A DNA stretch of 64,000 nt from CALMFG01 sp963674805 (lineage in GTDB: Bacteria > Bacillota > Clostridia > Christensenellales > CALMFG01). Positions 8,820 to 17,430 of the stretch are shown one piece after another. Every line of letters begins with the position of its first letter. Positions within the stretch are counted from its first letter, which is position 1. The translations under genes and the position numbers were made by a program. Below the pieces are notes generated by a model. It was not told where the DNA came from. It saw only the letters and a list, made by a program, of their open reading frames with translations, and did not search any database. The DNA lies in NCBI GenBank assembly GCA_963674805.2, contig CAXXNY010000016.1, positions 1 through 64,000 of the forward strand. The letters are read 5' to 3'.

Positions 8820-9420
8820 TATTTCTCACTTTCTTTATCAATCTCTCTATCTTTCCGGCGTCTTTGTATCCATTTGTTTCCACCGAACTGCTGACATCGA
8901 TCGCCATCGGATGTATCGTTTCAATTAATCGCTGTACATTTTTATCGTCAATTCCGCCCGCAATGATAATCGGCCGGTTAAACACATGTGCATGCAGCAT
9001 ATCCCAGTCAAATCCCTGCCCCATTCCGCCGTAAGCCGAAGGGTGATAACCGTCGAACAAATAAGCATCCACGTCATAGGGTTTACTTGCGGTTAAATCA
9101 TCCGGTGATTTGATCCGGAACGCCTTCCAAACCGGAATCCCCATGCTGTTACAAAACTCCGGACTCTCATCGCCGTGCAGCTGGATAATGTCCAGAGGGC
9201 ACTCCGAAAGCACAGCATCCAGTTCCGCCGGCGTCGGATTCACAAACACGCCCACAGTTTTGATGCGTCCGTCCAGTTCCTTTTTTATGCCCAGCGCTTC
9301 ACTTGGTCTGACCTTGCGCTTGCTCTCGGCAAAGACAAATCCGACATAATCCGGCAGGAGTGCGTTTGCCCATATCGCGTCTTTTTTTCGCCGCAGTCCG
9401 CAAATCTTGATTTTCGTCAT
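8800..9420 (-). CDS. trpF: Phosphoribosylanthranilate isomerase
   Basis: A 206-residue (beta/alpha)8 enzyme that performs the Amadori rearrangement of phosphoribosylanthranilate. The N-terminal KIKICGLRR carries the catalytic cysteine, and the conserved aspartate lies in IIIAGGIDDKNV, with GFDWDML just before. The start ATG overlaps the trpC stop (ATGA, 9417-9420). It is a stand-alone TrpF, not the TrpC-TrpF fusion of enterobacteria. Confidence 0.95.
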   Translation of the reverse strand: MTKIKICGLRRKKDAIWANALLPDYVGFVFAESKRKVRPSEALGIKKELDGRIKTVGVFVNPTPAELDAVLSECPLDIIQLHGDESPEFCNSMGIPVWKAFRIKSPDDLTASKPYDVDAYLFDGYHPSAYGGMGQGFDWDMLHAHVFNRPIIIAGGIDDKNVQRLIETIHPMAIDVSSSVETNGYKDAGKIERLIKKVRNNDGEKQ

Positions 9421-10199
9421 GCCGTTCCTCTTATCCGGTTTACCGCGCCCGCAATATCCGGCTCCTTCATAAAAGCTTCGCCGATTAAGACTGCGTCTGC
9501 ACCCGCTGTCCGTATTCGCTTTAAATCTTCTGCGGTATGAATCCCGCTTTCGCTGACGATGACTTTCTCTTCCGGAATCAAGGGAATCAAGCTCTCGGTC
9601 GTTTCAATCGTTACCGAAAAATCATTTAAATCGCGGTTATTGATGCCCACAATTTCGGCACCTGCTTTTAATGCGCGTTCCAACTCAGTTTCATTGTGCA
9701 CCTCAACCAGCGCATCAATATCAAAAGATTGGGCAAGCCGGATAAAGCCGCTCAGTGCTTCATTGTCCAAGATCGCCGTAATCAGCAGCATTGCGTCCGC
9801 ACCTAAAAGATACGTTTCATAAATCTGCCACGGATCGATAATAAAGTCTTTTCTCAGCACCGGCAGTCCGCTTGCGGCACGCGCCTTCTTTAAATACTCA
9901 GGGTCCCCCAGAAAAAATTCCGTCTCAGTCAACACCGACAATGCCTGTACGTGCGCCCCGGCATACGCTCTGGCAATCGTTTCGGGATTAAATTCCGGAC
10001 GAATCAACCCCTTGGATGGTGATGCCTTTTTGACTTCGCCGATGATAGCGATCTCACCGTCTTGGGTCAGCGCATTTTTAAAGCTGCGCCGGACAACCAC
10101 ATTTGCCTGTGCCTCTGACCGAATTTTCTCTAAAGACTGTTTTGTTTTTTGTTCGTAAAGCTGTGTTCGCTTTACGTCAACGATTTTATCAAGAATCAT
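9417..10199 (-). CDS. trpC: Indole-3-glycerol phosphate synthase
   Basis: A 260-residue TIM-barrel enzyme that closes the indole ring from CdRP. Motifs include IIGEVKKASPSKGLI with the catalytic lysine and the SPS/KG phosphate region, VLRKDFIIDPWQI, EIVGINNRDLNDF and VSESGIHT. The ATG at 10199 starts 3 bp after the trpGD stop. Length and order are normal. Confidence 0.96.
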   Translation of the reverse strand: MILDKIVDVKRTQLYEQKTKQSLEKIRSEAQANVVVRRSFKNALTQDGEIAIIGEVKKASPSKGLIRPEFNPETIARAYAGAHVQALSVLTETEFFLGDPEYLKKARAASGLPVLRKDFIIDPWQIYETYLLGADAMLLITAILDNEALSGFIRLAQSFDIDALVEVHNETELERALKAGAEIVGINNRDLNDFSVTIETTESLIPLIPEEKVIVSESGIHTAEDLKRIRTAGADAVLIGEAFMKEPDIAGAVNRIRGTA

Positions 10200-10202
10200 A
10201 TT

Positions 10203-11786
10203 CTACTTCCCTTTAAACGCTGCCCATTCTTCCAGCTTTGCCTTTACCCGGCCGCTGTCGATTAACTGCCCGGCAAGTGCAACACCCTCTTTTATCGTCG
10301 CCGCTTTCCCAGCAACGTATAACGCCGCTCCGGCATTCAGGCAGACCAGGTCGCGCGGTGCGTCGCGCTTTCCTTCGAGGATATCAGTGATAATCTTCAC
10401 ATTATCCTCTTTATCCCCGCCCTGTACGGCTTGGGGTGTGCTTCTGGTTAATCCAACGTCTTCCGGCGTAATCGCATAACGTTCAATACTGCCGTTCGCT
10501 TTAAGTTCGCAAACCTTCGTTTTTTCACAAAGCGATATTTCATCCAGCTTGTCTTCACCGTATACAATAAGCGCCCGTTTGATCCCCATGCGCTTTAACA
10601 CGTTTGCAAAAGGTTCCAGCAGGGATTCATCATAAACGCCGACGATTTGAAAGCTGGCTTTTGCCGGATTGGTCAGCGGCCCCAATACATTGAATATCGT
10701 TCGGATTCCCAGCTCCTTCCGGGGTGTGATCGCATATTTCATCGCCTGATGAAACACCGGCGCAAACATAAATCCGATTCCTGTGGCTTGAATAGATGCC
10801 TTAACACCTTCCGGCGGCAGCCCCACTTCTACGCCCAGCGCTTCCAGGATATCCGCACTTCCGCACTTGCTGGAAACCGAACGATTGCCGTGCTTCGCTA
10901 CTTTAACACCCGCCGCGGCCGCAACAATTCCTGCCGCTGTTGAAACGTTGAAGGTTTTTCCGCCGTCACCGCCTGTCCCGCATGTATCCAGCAGCTCCTC
11001 GCCTTCCAGCGATACTTCCGAAGCTTTCTCACGCATCGCTTTCGCGCATCCGGTAATCTCGTCCACTGTTTCACCCTTGATTTTAAGGGCAACCAATAAT
11101 CCGGAAATCTGAACCGGTGTAAAATCGCCGCTCATGATATGGCTCATCATGCGGTATGCCTGATTCTCGGTCAGGTCTTCTCCGGCAACGAGTTGCTCTA
11201 ATAATGCTTTCATCGAATCGCTTTTGATTTCTAAAAAGCACTTCAATATTGCCATGCCCTCGCTCGTTAAAATCGATTCGGGATGAAACTGCAGTCCAAA
11301 AGTCGAATGTGTTTTATGCGCAATTGCCATCACAATGCCGTCTTCGGTTTCAGCAATTGATTCCAAATAAACCGGGAGCGATCCCTCTGGCACACAAAGC
11401 GAATGATACCGCCCGGCTTCAAAGGTTTCCGGCGAGTTTTTCAGTATGGATTGTTTGGTGTTTTTCACCAAAGATACTTTCCCATGCAGAATCTCCGGTG
11501 CATAATCCACCTCAGCGCCCAATGCCAGCGCGATGGCCTGATGCCCAAGGCATATCCCTAAAATAGGAATCGTACCCGACAGCTGTTTAACGACATCAAC
11601 GCAGATGCCTGCGTCTTCCGGTCGCCCCGGCCCCGGCGATAAAACGATATGGTCAGGCGCCATCGCTTTAATGTCTTCAACGGTTAATTCATCATTTCTG
11701 ACGACTTTAATGTCGGGTTCAATCGTTCCGAGATACTGGTACAGGTTATAGGTAAAAGAATCATAGTTATCAATAATTAAAATCAT
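10203..11786 (-). CDS. trpGD: Fused anthranilate synthase component II and anthranilate phosphoribosyltransferase (TrpGD)
   Basis: A 527-residue fusion. Residues 1 to about 190 form the class I glutamine amidotransferase: LSPGPGRPEDAG, nucleophile segment GICLGHQAIAL and HPESILT with the catalytic histidine. From about 195 onward is TrpD: DTCGTGGDGGKTFNVST (PRPP site), VAKHGNRSVSSKCGSAD, and the C-terminal substrate region. The first half supplies ammonia to TrpE, and the second joins anthranilate to PRPP. The start overlaps the trpE stop by ATGA. The fusion, common in enteric bacteria, is less usual in Firmicutes but known from several lineages. Confidence 0.95.
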   Translation of the reverse strand: MILIIDNYDSFTYNLYQYLGTIEPDIKVVRNDELTVEDIKAMAPDHIVLSPGPGRPEDAGICVDVVKQLSGTIPILGICLGHQAIALALGAEVDYAPEILHGKVSLVKNTKQSILKNSPETFEAGRYHSLCVPEGSLPVYLESIAETEDGIVMAIAHKTHSTFGLQFHPESILTSEGMAILKCFLEIKSDSMKALLEQLVAGEDLTENQAYRMMSHIMSGDFTPVQISGLLVALKIKGETVDEITGCAKAMREKASEVSLEGEELLDTCGTGGDGGKTFNVSTAAGIVAAAAGVKVAKHGNRSVSSKCGSADILEALGVEVGLPPEGVKASIQATGIGFMFAPVFHQAMKYAITPRKELGIRTIFNVLGPLTNPAKASFQIVGVYDESLLEPFANVLKRMGIKRALIVYGEDKLDEISLCEKTKVCELKANGSIERYAITPEDVGLTRSTPQAVQGGDKEDNVKIITDILEGKRDAPRDLVCLNAGAALYVAGKAATIKEGVALAGQLIDSGRVKAKLEEWAAFKGK

Positions 11787-13225
11787 GAATCCGCCGCCTC
11801 CTTCACCGGAATCTCATCCGTGCCAAGAGCTTTAACCAGTGCCCGGAGTTTGCTTTCCGTTTCTTCATATTCCTTTTCCGGCACGGAATCATGCACGATT
11901 CCAGCACCGGCCTGTGCATGAACACACCCGTCTTTAAACATCAATGTCCGGATGGTGATACACATATCCATATTGCCGCAAAAATCAATATATCCCACTG
12001 CTCCCGCATACGGTCCGCGTCTGGTAGGCTCGATATCATCGATGATTTCCATCGCACGAATCTTCGGTGCGCCCGATACCGTACCCGCCGGCAAGCAATG
12101 CATCAGTGCATCCATGCCATCGAGGCCCTTTTTCAATTTTCCGCTCACTCGCGTCACAAGGTGCATCACATGCGAGAAATACTCTACATGCATATAGTCG
12201 TGCACGTTTACGGTGCCGAATTCAGATATGCCGCCGATGTCGTTTCTGCCGAGGTCTACCAGCATCGCATGCTCCGCACGCTCTTTTTCGTCTTCCAGAA
12301 GCTCTTTGGCCAGAACCTTGTCTTCCGCATCGCTTTTTCCGCGCGGACGCGTGCCTGCAATCGGGAAGGTCTCAACCGTGCCTTTGTTCACACGCGTTAA
12401 GCACTCCGGCGACGAGCCGACGATTTTATAATTTTCGAAGTCAAGATAATACATATACGGGGATGGATTTAAGGAACGCAGCTTGCGGTAAATTTCGTAT
12501 GGATCCGGCGCAGGCGTATATGTCCGCCTCCGCGACAGTACGCATTGAAAGATATCGCCTTCTTTGATATGATGCTTGATCTTTTCAACACCTGCTATAT
12601 AATCTGATTTCGCCATATTGCTGTATGTCTCAAACGCGCTGACTGCCTCAGGCGCCGAGACCGGCACAGCGCTTTCTAAAACAGTCTTTAATAACGCATC
12701 CATTTCTGCCAGCTTTACCTGCTTTTCGTTTTCTGTTGCGGTTTCTTTCTCGATAAGCTGTACATAGGATAATGCATGTTTCAGGTGATCGTAGATCAAT
12801 ACTTTTTTAAATAAATAGACATGCAGATCCGGGAAGTCCAGATCGTCTTCGGGTATGTTTTCTATTTTTTCAATATAGCGGATACAATCATAGGAAAAGT
12901 AACCCGCGATGCATCCGGCCAGCGGAAAGCCTTCCGGCGGGTTTTCTACTTCATAATAAGAAAGGATTTCTTTGACCGCGAGAAATGGATTACTGCTCCG
13001 GACAATATCAGCAAGCTCTCCGCCGGCGCTAACCACCTTGTCTTTAATGGTTAATTCGCCCTGCGCATCAAGCATAATAATCGAATAACGGCCGAACTGC
13101 TCACCGCGTTCAGCGCTTTCCAGCAGAAAACGCGCGCCCGATTTTTTGAGTTTCGAAAACACGGAAATTGGTGTTTCGGTATCCGCAATGACGGTTTTCG
13201 TCAAAAGGACTAACTTTTTTGGCAT
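11783..13225 (-). CDS. trpE: Anthranilate synthase component I
   Basis: A 480-residue chorismate-binding enzyme, the committed step of tryptophan synthesis. The feedback site motif LLES lies at residues 34-37 (ARFLLESAERG), so tryptophan inhibition is likely. The catalytic C-terminal half has IAGTRPRGK, LVDLGRNDIG, LPAGTVSGAPK and QAGAGIVHDS. The start was set at the ATG at 13225 because AGGAGAGG (13241-13234) sits just upstream; a longer in-frame start at 13252 would put the ribosome-binding site inside the gene. That site can be hidden in a hairpin (see the leader entry). Confidence 0.96.
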   Translation of the reverse strand: MPKKLVLLTKTVIADTETPISVFSKLKKSGARFLLESAERGEQFGRYSIIMLDAQGELTIKDKVVSAGGELADIVRSSNPFLAVKEILSYYEVENPPEGFPLAGCIAGYFSYDCIRYIEKIENIPEDDLDFPDLHVYLFKKVLIYDHLKHALSYVQLIEKETATENEKQVKLAEMDALLKTVLESAVPVSAPEAVSAFETYSNMAKSDYIAGVEKIKHHIKEGDIFQCVLSRRRTYTPAPDPYEIYRKLRSLNPSPYMYYLDFENYKIVGSSPECLTRVNKGTVETFPIAGTRPRGKSDAEDKVLAKELLEDEKERAEHAMLVDLGRNDIGGISEFGTVNVHDYMHVEYFSHVMHLVTRVSGKLKKGLDGMDALMHCLPAGTVSGAPKIRAMEIIDDIEPTRRGPYAGAVGYIDFCGNMDMCITIRTLMFKDGCVHAQAGAGIVHDSVPEKEYEETESKLRALVKALGTDEIPVKEAADS

Positions 13226-13371
13226 AATAAAAACCTCTCCTGTGCAGAACAAAAAGAGGTTACATAATACAATAATAACTCTGCTTCCTCAGCCAAACAA
13301 AGCCTGAAGCGCCTCTTCTTTTCTCTGCTCATCTCATCTCTTCTCTATCAATAATCCGCTTCCAGATTATT
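13226..13371 (-). promoter_or_regulatory. trp operon leader: 5' stem-loop, GAG triplet array and SD-sequestering hairpin (TRAP-like)
   Basis: Reading the minus strand from the predicted transcription start: a 7-bp stem-loop AATAATC/GATTATT (13371-13365 with 13356-13350). After 4 nt come seven triplets at an exact 5-nt period: GAG at 13345, 13340, 13335, 13330 and 13325, AAG at 13320 and GAG at 13315, all with 2-nt spacers. Further down, AACCTCT (13261-13255) can pair with AGAGGTT (13238-13232), hiding the trpE ribosome-binding site. Alternatively CCTCTTTTT (13259-13251) can pair for 9 bp with AAAGAAGAGG at the end of the array. This is the logic of Bacillus trp leaders bound by TRAP. No T-box motif and no Trp-rich leader peptide were found. 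The mtrB gene is not in the window. Confidence 0.65.
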
Positions 13372-13377
13372 TAGTGG

Positions 13378-13406
13378 ATTATAGCATGCCTGTCCGGCAA
13401 AGTCAA
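13378..13406 (-). promoter_or_regulatory. Sigma-A promoter of the trp operon
   Basis: On the minus strand, TTGACT (13406-13401), a 17-bp spacer and a perfect TATAAT (13383-13378). Transcription would start near 13371, at the foot of the leader's first stem-loop. The -35 hexamer is the end of one unit of the 35-bp tandem repeat. Confidence 0.85.
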
Positions 13407-13468
13407 CTGCACAATTGATATTCATCAATGTATAAAGTCAACTGCACAATTGATATTCATCAATGTAT
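13399..13468. repeat. Two perfect tandem copies of a 35-bp unit upstream of the trp promoter
   Basis: The unit AAAGTCAACTGCACAATTGA... (13399-13433) is repeated exactly at 13434-13468. Each copy holds an inverted repeat ATTGAT-ATTC-ATCAAT and, on the minus strand, a TTGACT hexamer. The copy nearer the gene supplies the trp -35 box. It may be a duplicated operator or upstream promoter element, or a recent slippage duplication. Confidence 0.85.
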
Positions 13469-13529
13469 GAAGATTATATATTCGGGGTGCTTTATTGCGC
13501 CCTTTGGCAGGAAATATAAGCCACAAGAA

Positions 13530-13560
13530 GCGCTTCACAAATATTGCTAATGCGAAGCGC
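13530..13560 (-). terminator. Probable terminator after the YjfF-like permease gene
   Basis: GCGCTTC (13560-13554 on the minus strand) pairs with GAAGCGC (13536-13530), and the tail begins TTCTTG. The stem is strong but the U-run is weak. It lies about 40 bp past the stop of the permease gene at 13601 and separates it from the trp control region. Confidence 0.55.
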
Positions 13561-13600
13561 CTCGGTCAGTATCTTATATTCACTAGTTCTTTATACCGGA

Positions 13601-14725
13601 TTATTTTTGCCCGCCTTTTTCGGCCAGCGTTTTATCTTTTGCCATAAGCTGGCGGGGAAGAATTTTCTTAAATCCGCCTTTCTCGCGTATCGCTAAAATC
13701 ACACTTTGAATCAGAATAAAGAAGCACAGCATCAGCCCCGTCGTAATACTCTGCCAGTACGGTTCTCTGAGACCCGACGCAATCACAATATTGTTGATCG
13801 TTTTTAATGAAAGCGCACCGAAAAGCGTACCGATAACATTTCCTACGCCGCCGGTTAACAGCGTGCCGCCGATAATGGACGAGGCAATCGCCTGCATTTC
13901 TGCGGCTGTCGCATTGGATGCATTCCCTGCCCCGGTATGCAGCAGGTAAACATAGCCGCCGATTCCGGATAGCACTCCGCTCAGCAGATAGGAAAAGAAT
14001 CTTGTGCGCTTAATGTTGATGCCGAGCATTAATGCGCTCTGTCCGTTCCCGCCTATCGCATAAAGATTGCGCCCGAACCGCGACCATTTCAGTATGACCC
14101 ATATCGCCAGCACAACAGCTAACGCGATGATGACCCCCGGCTCGATTTTTGCCGGAATAAAATTCCCGGCTTTCCCGTAAGAGCCGATATTCTGTGTCAC
14201 AATACGAAACTGCTTAAGTGCAAGAAAACCTTCATGTGCCGCTGTACGCGGCGCATTACTGACGATTGTTGTCATGCCTTTGGTAAAGAACATACCCGCT
14301 AAGGTGACAATAAAGGGCTGTATCTCCAGATATGAAATCAGTGTCCCCTGAATCAGTCCCATTATTAAACCAATGCCTAATGCCACGCCCATCGAACCGA
14401 TGACGCTGCCACAATAATCGTCCAGATAGACAACACAGGTCATCGTTACAAGCGCGACCATTCCGCCGACAGAAATATCGATGCCGGCCGCAATCATAAC
14501 GACCGTCAGGCCGCAGGAGATGATAATCAAATACGCATTGTTATTAAAAATATCAAAGAACTGCTGAGGGTTCAGGAACCCGCCTTCCCAAACAAGCATG
14601 GCAAGTAAGTACATCCCAACAAAAGTGCAGATCGTGATTGCCAGGAGCAAATTAGTGCTGGAAATAGGTTCCCTGTGTCTTTTGGGTATTCCGGCCAATG
14701 AATTTTTATCTCTTTTACTTGTCAT
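13601..14725 (-). CDS. Sugar ABC transporter permease, YjfF-like
   Basis: A 374-residue inner-membrane permease of the ribose/galactofuranose (CUT2) class with about 8-10 hydrophobic segments. Conserved stretches are GIDISVGGMVALV, IVTLAGMFFTKGM, RFGRNLYAIGGN and SSIIGGTLLTGGVGNVIGTL. These resemble E. coli YjfF more than RbsC, particularly with a YtfT-like partner upstream. It starts 1 bp after the stop of the partner permease gene and would form the heterodimeric channel with it. A substrate such as a furanose sugar is suggested only by family resemblance. Confidence 0.85.
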   Translation of the reverse strand: MTSKRDKNSLAGIPKRHREPISSTNLLLAITICTFVGMYLLAMLVWEGGFLNPQQFFDIFNNNAYLIIISCGLTVVMIAAGIDISVGGMVALVTMTCVVYLDDYCGSVIGSMGVALGIGLIMGLIQGTLISYLEIQPFIVTLAGMFFTKGMTTIVSNAPRTAAHEGFLALKQFRIVTQNIGSYGKAGNFIPAKIEPGVIIALAVVLAIWVILKWSRFGRNLYAIGGNGQSALMLGINIKRTRFFSYLLSGVLSGIGGYVYLLHTGAGNASNATAAEMQAIASSIIGGTLLTGGVGNVIGTLFGALSLKTINNIVIASGLREPYWQSITTGLMLCFFILIQSVILAIREKGGFKKILPRQLMAKDKTLAEKGGQK

Positions 14726-14726
14726 T

Positions 14727-15788
14727 TTAAATATTCTCCGTTAATTTCGTCGATTTTTTAAACAGCTTGTCGCGCAGCTGAGCGGCGTATTTTTGTACAA
14801 CCGGCGAACCCATCACAACAATCGCGATAATAACAATCGCTTTATAGGCTTTTACCGCCGTTGACGATACTTTCATTGCGTACAATGTAATCGTCAGCGC
14901 CTGAATGATGTATGCCCCAAGCACCGAGCCCGCCAATTTGAATTTCCCGCCGCTGAGGGCATTCCCGCCGATAGCAACCGCTAAAATCGCATCCATTTCA
15001 ATATCGATCAGAATCGTCTCATGATTGATCAGTCCGATTCTGCAGACATTGATTGACCCCGCAATCGCCACGCATATGCCCAAAATCATAAATGATAACA
15101 GCTTCATCCAGACCGGATTAATGCCGTTTAAACGGGCGGACCTTTCGTTGATCCCGACCGCCTGGGTATAAAGACCAAGGTTGGTGAATCTTAAGACAAG
15201 CGAGACCAATACCCCAAATACGATGACAATAAGAATGGGGCTTGGAATGGGCACGCCCGGTATGAAGCTTCCGATATTGCCCAGGAGCGGGCTTTCGACA
15301 GTTGGCGTAGCGCCGCCGTTTATCCAATACGCAATCGGGCGGCCGGCGGTAAACAGAATGAGTGACGCAATCATCGGCTGGATGTTGAATATCGCGACCA
15401 GTGTACCATTAAATGCGCCGAAGAGAATGGCCACAACACAGGCTGTCAGGAAGGCAACAAGGATGATCGGCATGGTTATTTCATTTGCACGAAGCACACG
15501 GACAAAAACACTGCCCGCTATTGCGGCAGCGGCTCCCACGCTGATATCCTGTCCTTTTGAAGCGGAAGTGACCATCGTCATGCCGATTGCCAGAATCGCG
15601 AGTTCGGATGCGCCATTCAGAATACTAATGATATTCCCCGACAATACGGTGTCTCCTGCATTATTGGTTGTGATGTTGATTGAGAAGAATCCGATATCTC
15701 TGATTAAATTAAAGACGATGACTAATAAAAGCGCAATCAGCGGGACCATTAACTGTGATTTTGATAGTTTCTTTAATGCCTTAACCAT
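14727..15788 (-). CDS. Sugar ABC transporter permease, YtfT-like
   Basis: A 353-residue multi-spanning membrane protein, second permease of the same importer. Family marks: LAILAIGMTMVTSASKGQDI, where E. coli YtfT has GMTLVIATGGIDLSVG, then FNIQPMIASLILFTAGR and MDAILAVAIGGNALSGGKF. The N-terminus (about 12-30) is the first membrane segment. The start overlaps the end of the ATPase gene by 8 bp. The gene order SBP-ATPase-permease-permease equals E. coli ytfQ-ytfR-ytfT-yjfF. Confidence 0.86.
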   Translation of the reverse strand: MVKALKKLSKSQLMVPLIALLLVIVFNLIRDIGFFSINITTNNAGDTVLSGNIISILNGASELAILAIGMTMVTSASKGQDISVGAAAAIAGSVFVRVLRANEITMPIILVAFLTACVVAILFGAFNGTLVAIFNIQPMIASLILFTAGRPIAYWINGGATPTVESPLLGNIGSFIPGVPIPSPILIVIVFGVLVSLVLRFTNLGLYTQAVGINERSARLNGINPVWMKLLSFMILGICVAIAGSINVCRIGLINHETILIDIEMDAILAVAIGGNALSGGKFKLAGSVLGAYIIQALTITLYAMKVSSTAVKAYKAIVIIAIVVMGSPVVQKYAAQLRDKLFKKSTKLTENI

Positions 15789-17301
15789 TTTGGGTAACCT
15801 CCCCCGCTATCGTATGCATAATCTTCGCCTGCGTCATTTCTTCACCCGTCAATTCGCCCACGATATTCCGGTCTCTCATTACGATGAGGCGCGAACAGGT
15901 ACGCAGCATCTCCTCAATTTCCGATGAAATAAAGGTGATACTCATGCCTTCTTCAGCAAGTTTAAGCACCAGTTTTTGTATTTCAACTTTTGTACCGACG
16001 TCAATACCTCTGGTCGGTTCATCTAAGATCAGATACTGCGGGTGTGTCAGCAGCCAACGGGCAAGAATGACTTTTTGCTGGTTGCCGCCCGAGAGCGACC
16101 TTATGGGCGTATCTTTTGAAGCGGTCTTAATCCCTAATAATTTAATATATTCGTCCGCGAACGCTTCCGCCTCGGCTCTTGAAAACGGCCTGAAAAAACC
16201 CTTTAAGACTTGAAGTGCAAGCACAATGTTTTCACGGACTGATAAATCCTCAATAATGCCGTCCACCTTTCGGTCTTCGGGCAGATAGCCGATTCCGTGC
16301 TTCATCGCATCTTTGGGTTTGGATATTTTCGTTTTTTTACCGTTTATCTTTACCTTGCCGCCGGTGACCCTGTCGGCTCCGAAAATTGTGCGTACGCTTT
16401 CACTGCGTCCGGATCCCAGCAGTCCGGTAAATCCATTGACTTCCCCTTTGCGTATCTCGAAATCAAAGGGCTTTGTGCCCTCTGCGCTCGAAATGCCAAA
16501 GGCTTCATAAACAAGCGGTGCGTCCGTCTGACCCTGTGCTGTTTGACGGTTCTCCAATTCGGAAATATCGTCGAGCTCTTTGCCCATCATCTTTGAAATA
16601 AGCTGTATACGCGGCAAATCCTTGATTTCATATGCGCCGATCAGTTCACCGTTACGCAAAACCGTTATCCTGTCGCATACCTCATATACTTGCTCTAAAA
16701 AATGCGTGATAAAAATGATACCAACACCGCGGGCCTTAAGGTCCCGCATCAGCGAGAAGAGCAGCGCAACTTCGTGCTCATCCAGCGATGATGTCGGTTC
16801 ATCTAAAATCAGGACTTTACATTCCATGTCCACGGCGCGGGCAACGGCAACCATTTGCTGTACCGCCAGCGAGCAAGTCCCAAGCTGCTGGGTGGCCCGT
16901 GCCGGAATCTTAAGTTTTTTCAAAATCTCAGTTGTCTTTTTTTCTCTGGCGCGCCAATTTATAAAACTATAATTGCCCCTCCCGATGAACATGTTTTCTG
17001 CTACTGTCAGGTTGGGACAAAGGGTTATCTCCTGGTAAACGGTACTGATACCTAAATGCTGTGCTTCCTGCGGGGATTTGATCGTAATCTCCTTATCAAT
17101 ACCTGCTAAATGTATTTTTCCGGAATCTTTCGGGTATACGCCTGTTAATACTTTGATTAACGTTGACTTTCCGGCGCCGTTCTCACCCATCAAGGCGTGA
17201 ATTTCACCTTTATAAAGCGTAAAATCCACATTTTGTAAAGCACGTACACCCGGGAATGTTTTGCAAATCCCCCGCATGGATAAAACAATTTCGTTCTTCA
17301 T
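15781..17301 (-). CDS. Sugar ABC transporter ATPase with two nucleotide-binding domains, YtfR/RbsA-like
   Basis: A 506-residue tandem ATPase. The first domain has Walker A GENGAGKSTLIKVL (about 38-51) and Walker B VLILDEPTSSL. The second has the degenerate A-site LLGSGRSESVRTIFG, signature LSGGNQQKVILARWL and Walker B YLILDEPTRGID. This two-domain form drives CUT2 importers for ribose, galactose and galactofuranose. It lies between the SBP gene, separated by a stem-loop, and the YtfT-like permease gene, which it overlaps. Confidence 0.92.
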   Translation of the reverse strand: MKNEIVLSMRGICKTFPGVRALQNVDFTLYKGEIHALMGENGAGKSTLIKVLTGVYPKDSGKIHLAGIDKEITIKSPQEAQHLGISTVYQEITLCPNLTVAENMFIGRGNYSFINWRAREKKTTEILKKLKIPARATQQLGTCSLAVQQMVAVARAVDMECKVLILDEPTSSLDEHEVALLFSLMRDLKARGVGIIFITHFLEQVYEVCDRITVLRNGELIGAYEIKDLPRIQLISKMMGKELDDISELENRQTAQGQTDAPLVYEAFGISSAEGTKPFDFEIRKGEVNGFTGLLGSGRSESVRTIFGADRVTGGKVKINGKKTKISKPKDAMKHGIGYLPEDRKVDGIIEDLSVRENIVLALQVLKGFFRPFSRAEAEAFADEYIKLLGIKTASKDTPIRSLSGGNQQKVILARWLLTHPQYLILDEPTRGIDVGTKVEIQKLVLKLAEEGMSITFISSEIEEMLRTCSRLIVMRDRNIVGELTGEEMTQAKIMHTIAGEVTQNG

Positions 17302-17339
17302 TGGTAATAAACCATCCTTTATACTTTACAGTTGATAAA

Positions 17340-17385
17340 ATGCGGTGCGGGTGTTCGGAAACTACCCACACACACCGCGCCGCAT
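17340..17385 (-). terminator. Stem-loop between the SBP and ATPase genes
   Basis: On the minus strand an outer stem ATGCGG/CCGCAT (17385-17380 with 17345-17340) encloses a GC-rich, imperfectly paired core, and TTTTATC follows. It probably acts as a partial terminator or 3' mRNA stabiliser, giving more binding protein than ATPase and permease. Confidence 0.6.
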
Positions 17386-17430
17386 ATTTTTGATACCTAG
17401 TAGTTGTTTTTAGGAGAGAAAAAGCAACTA

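Noticed and set aside
13261..13371. T-box or Trp-codon attenuator in the trp leader
   Set aside because: No AGGGTGG-type T-box sequence is present, and the only short reading frame in the leader has no tryptophan codons; the GAG array explains the region better.
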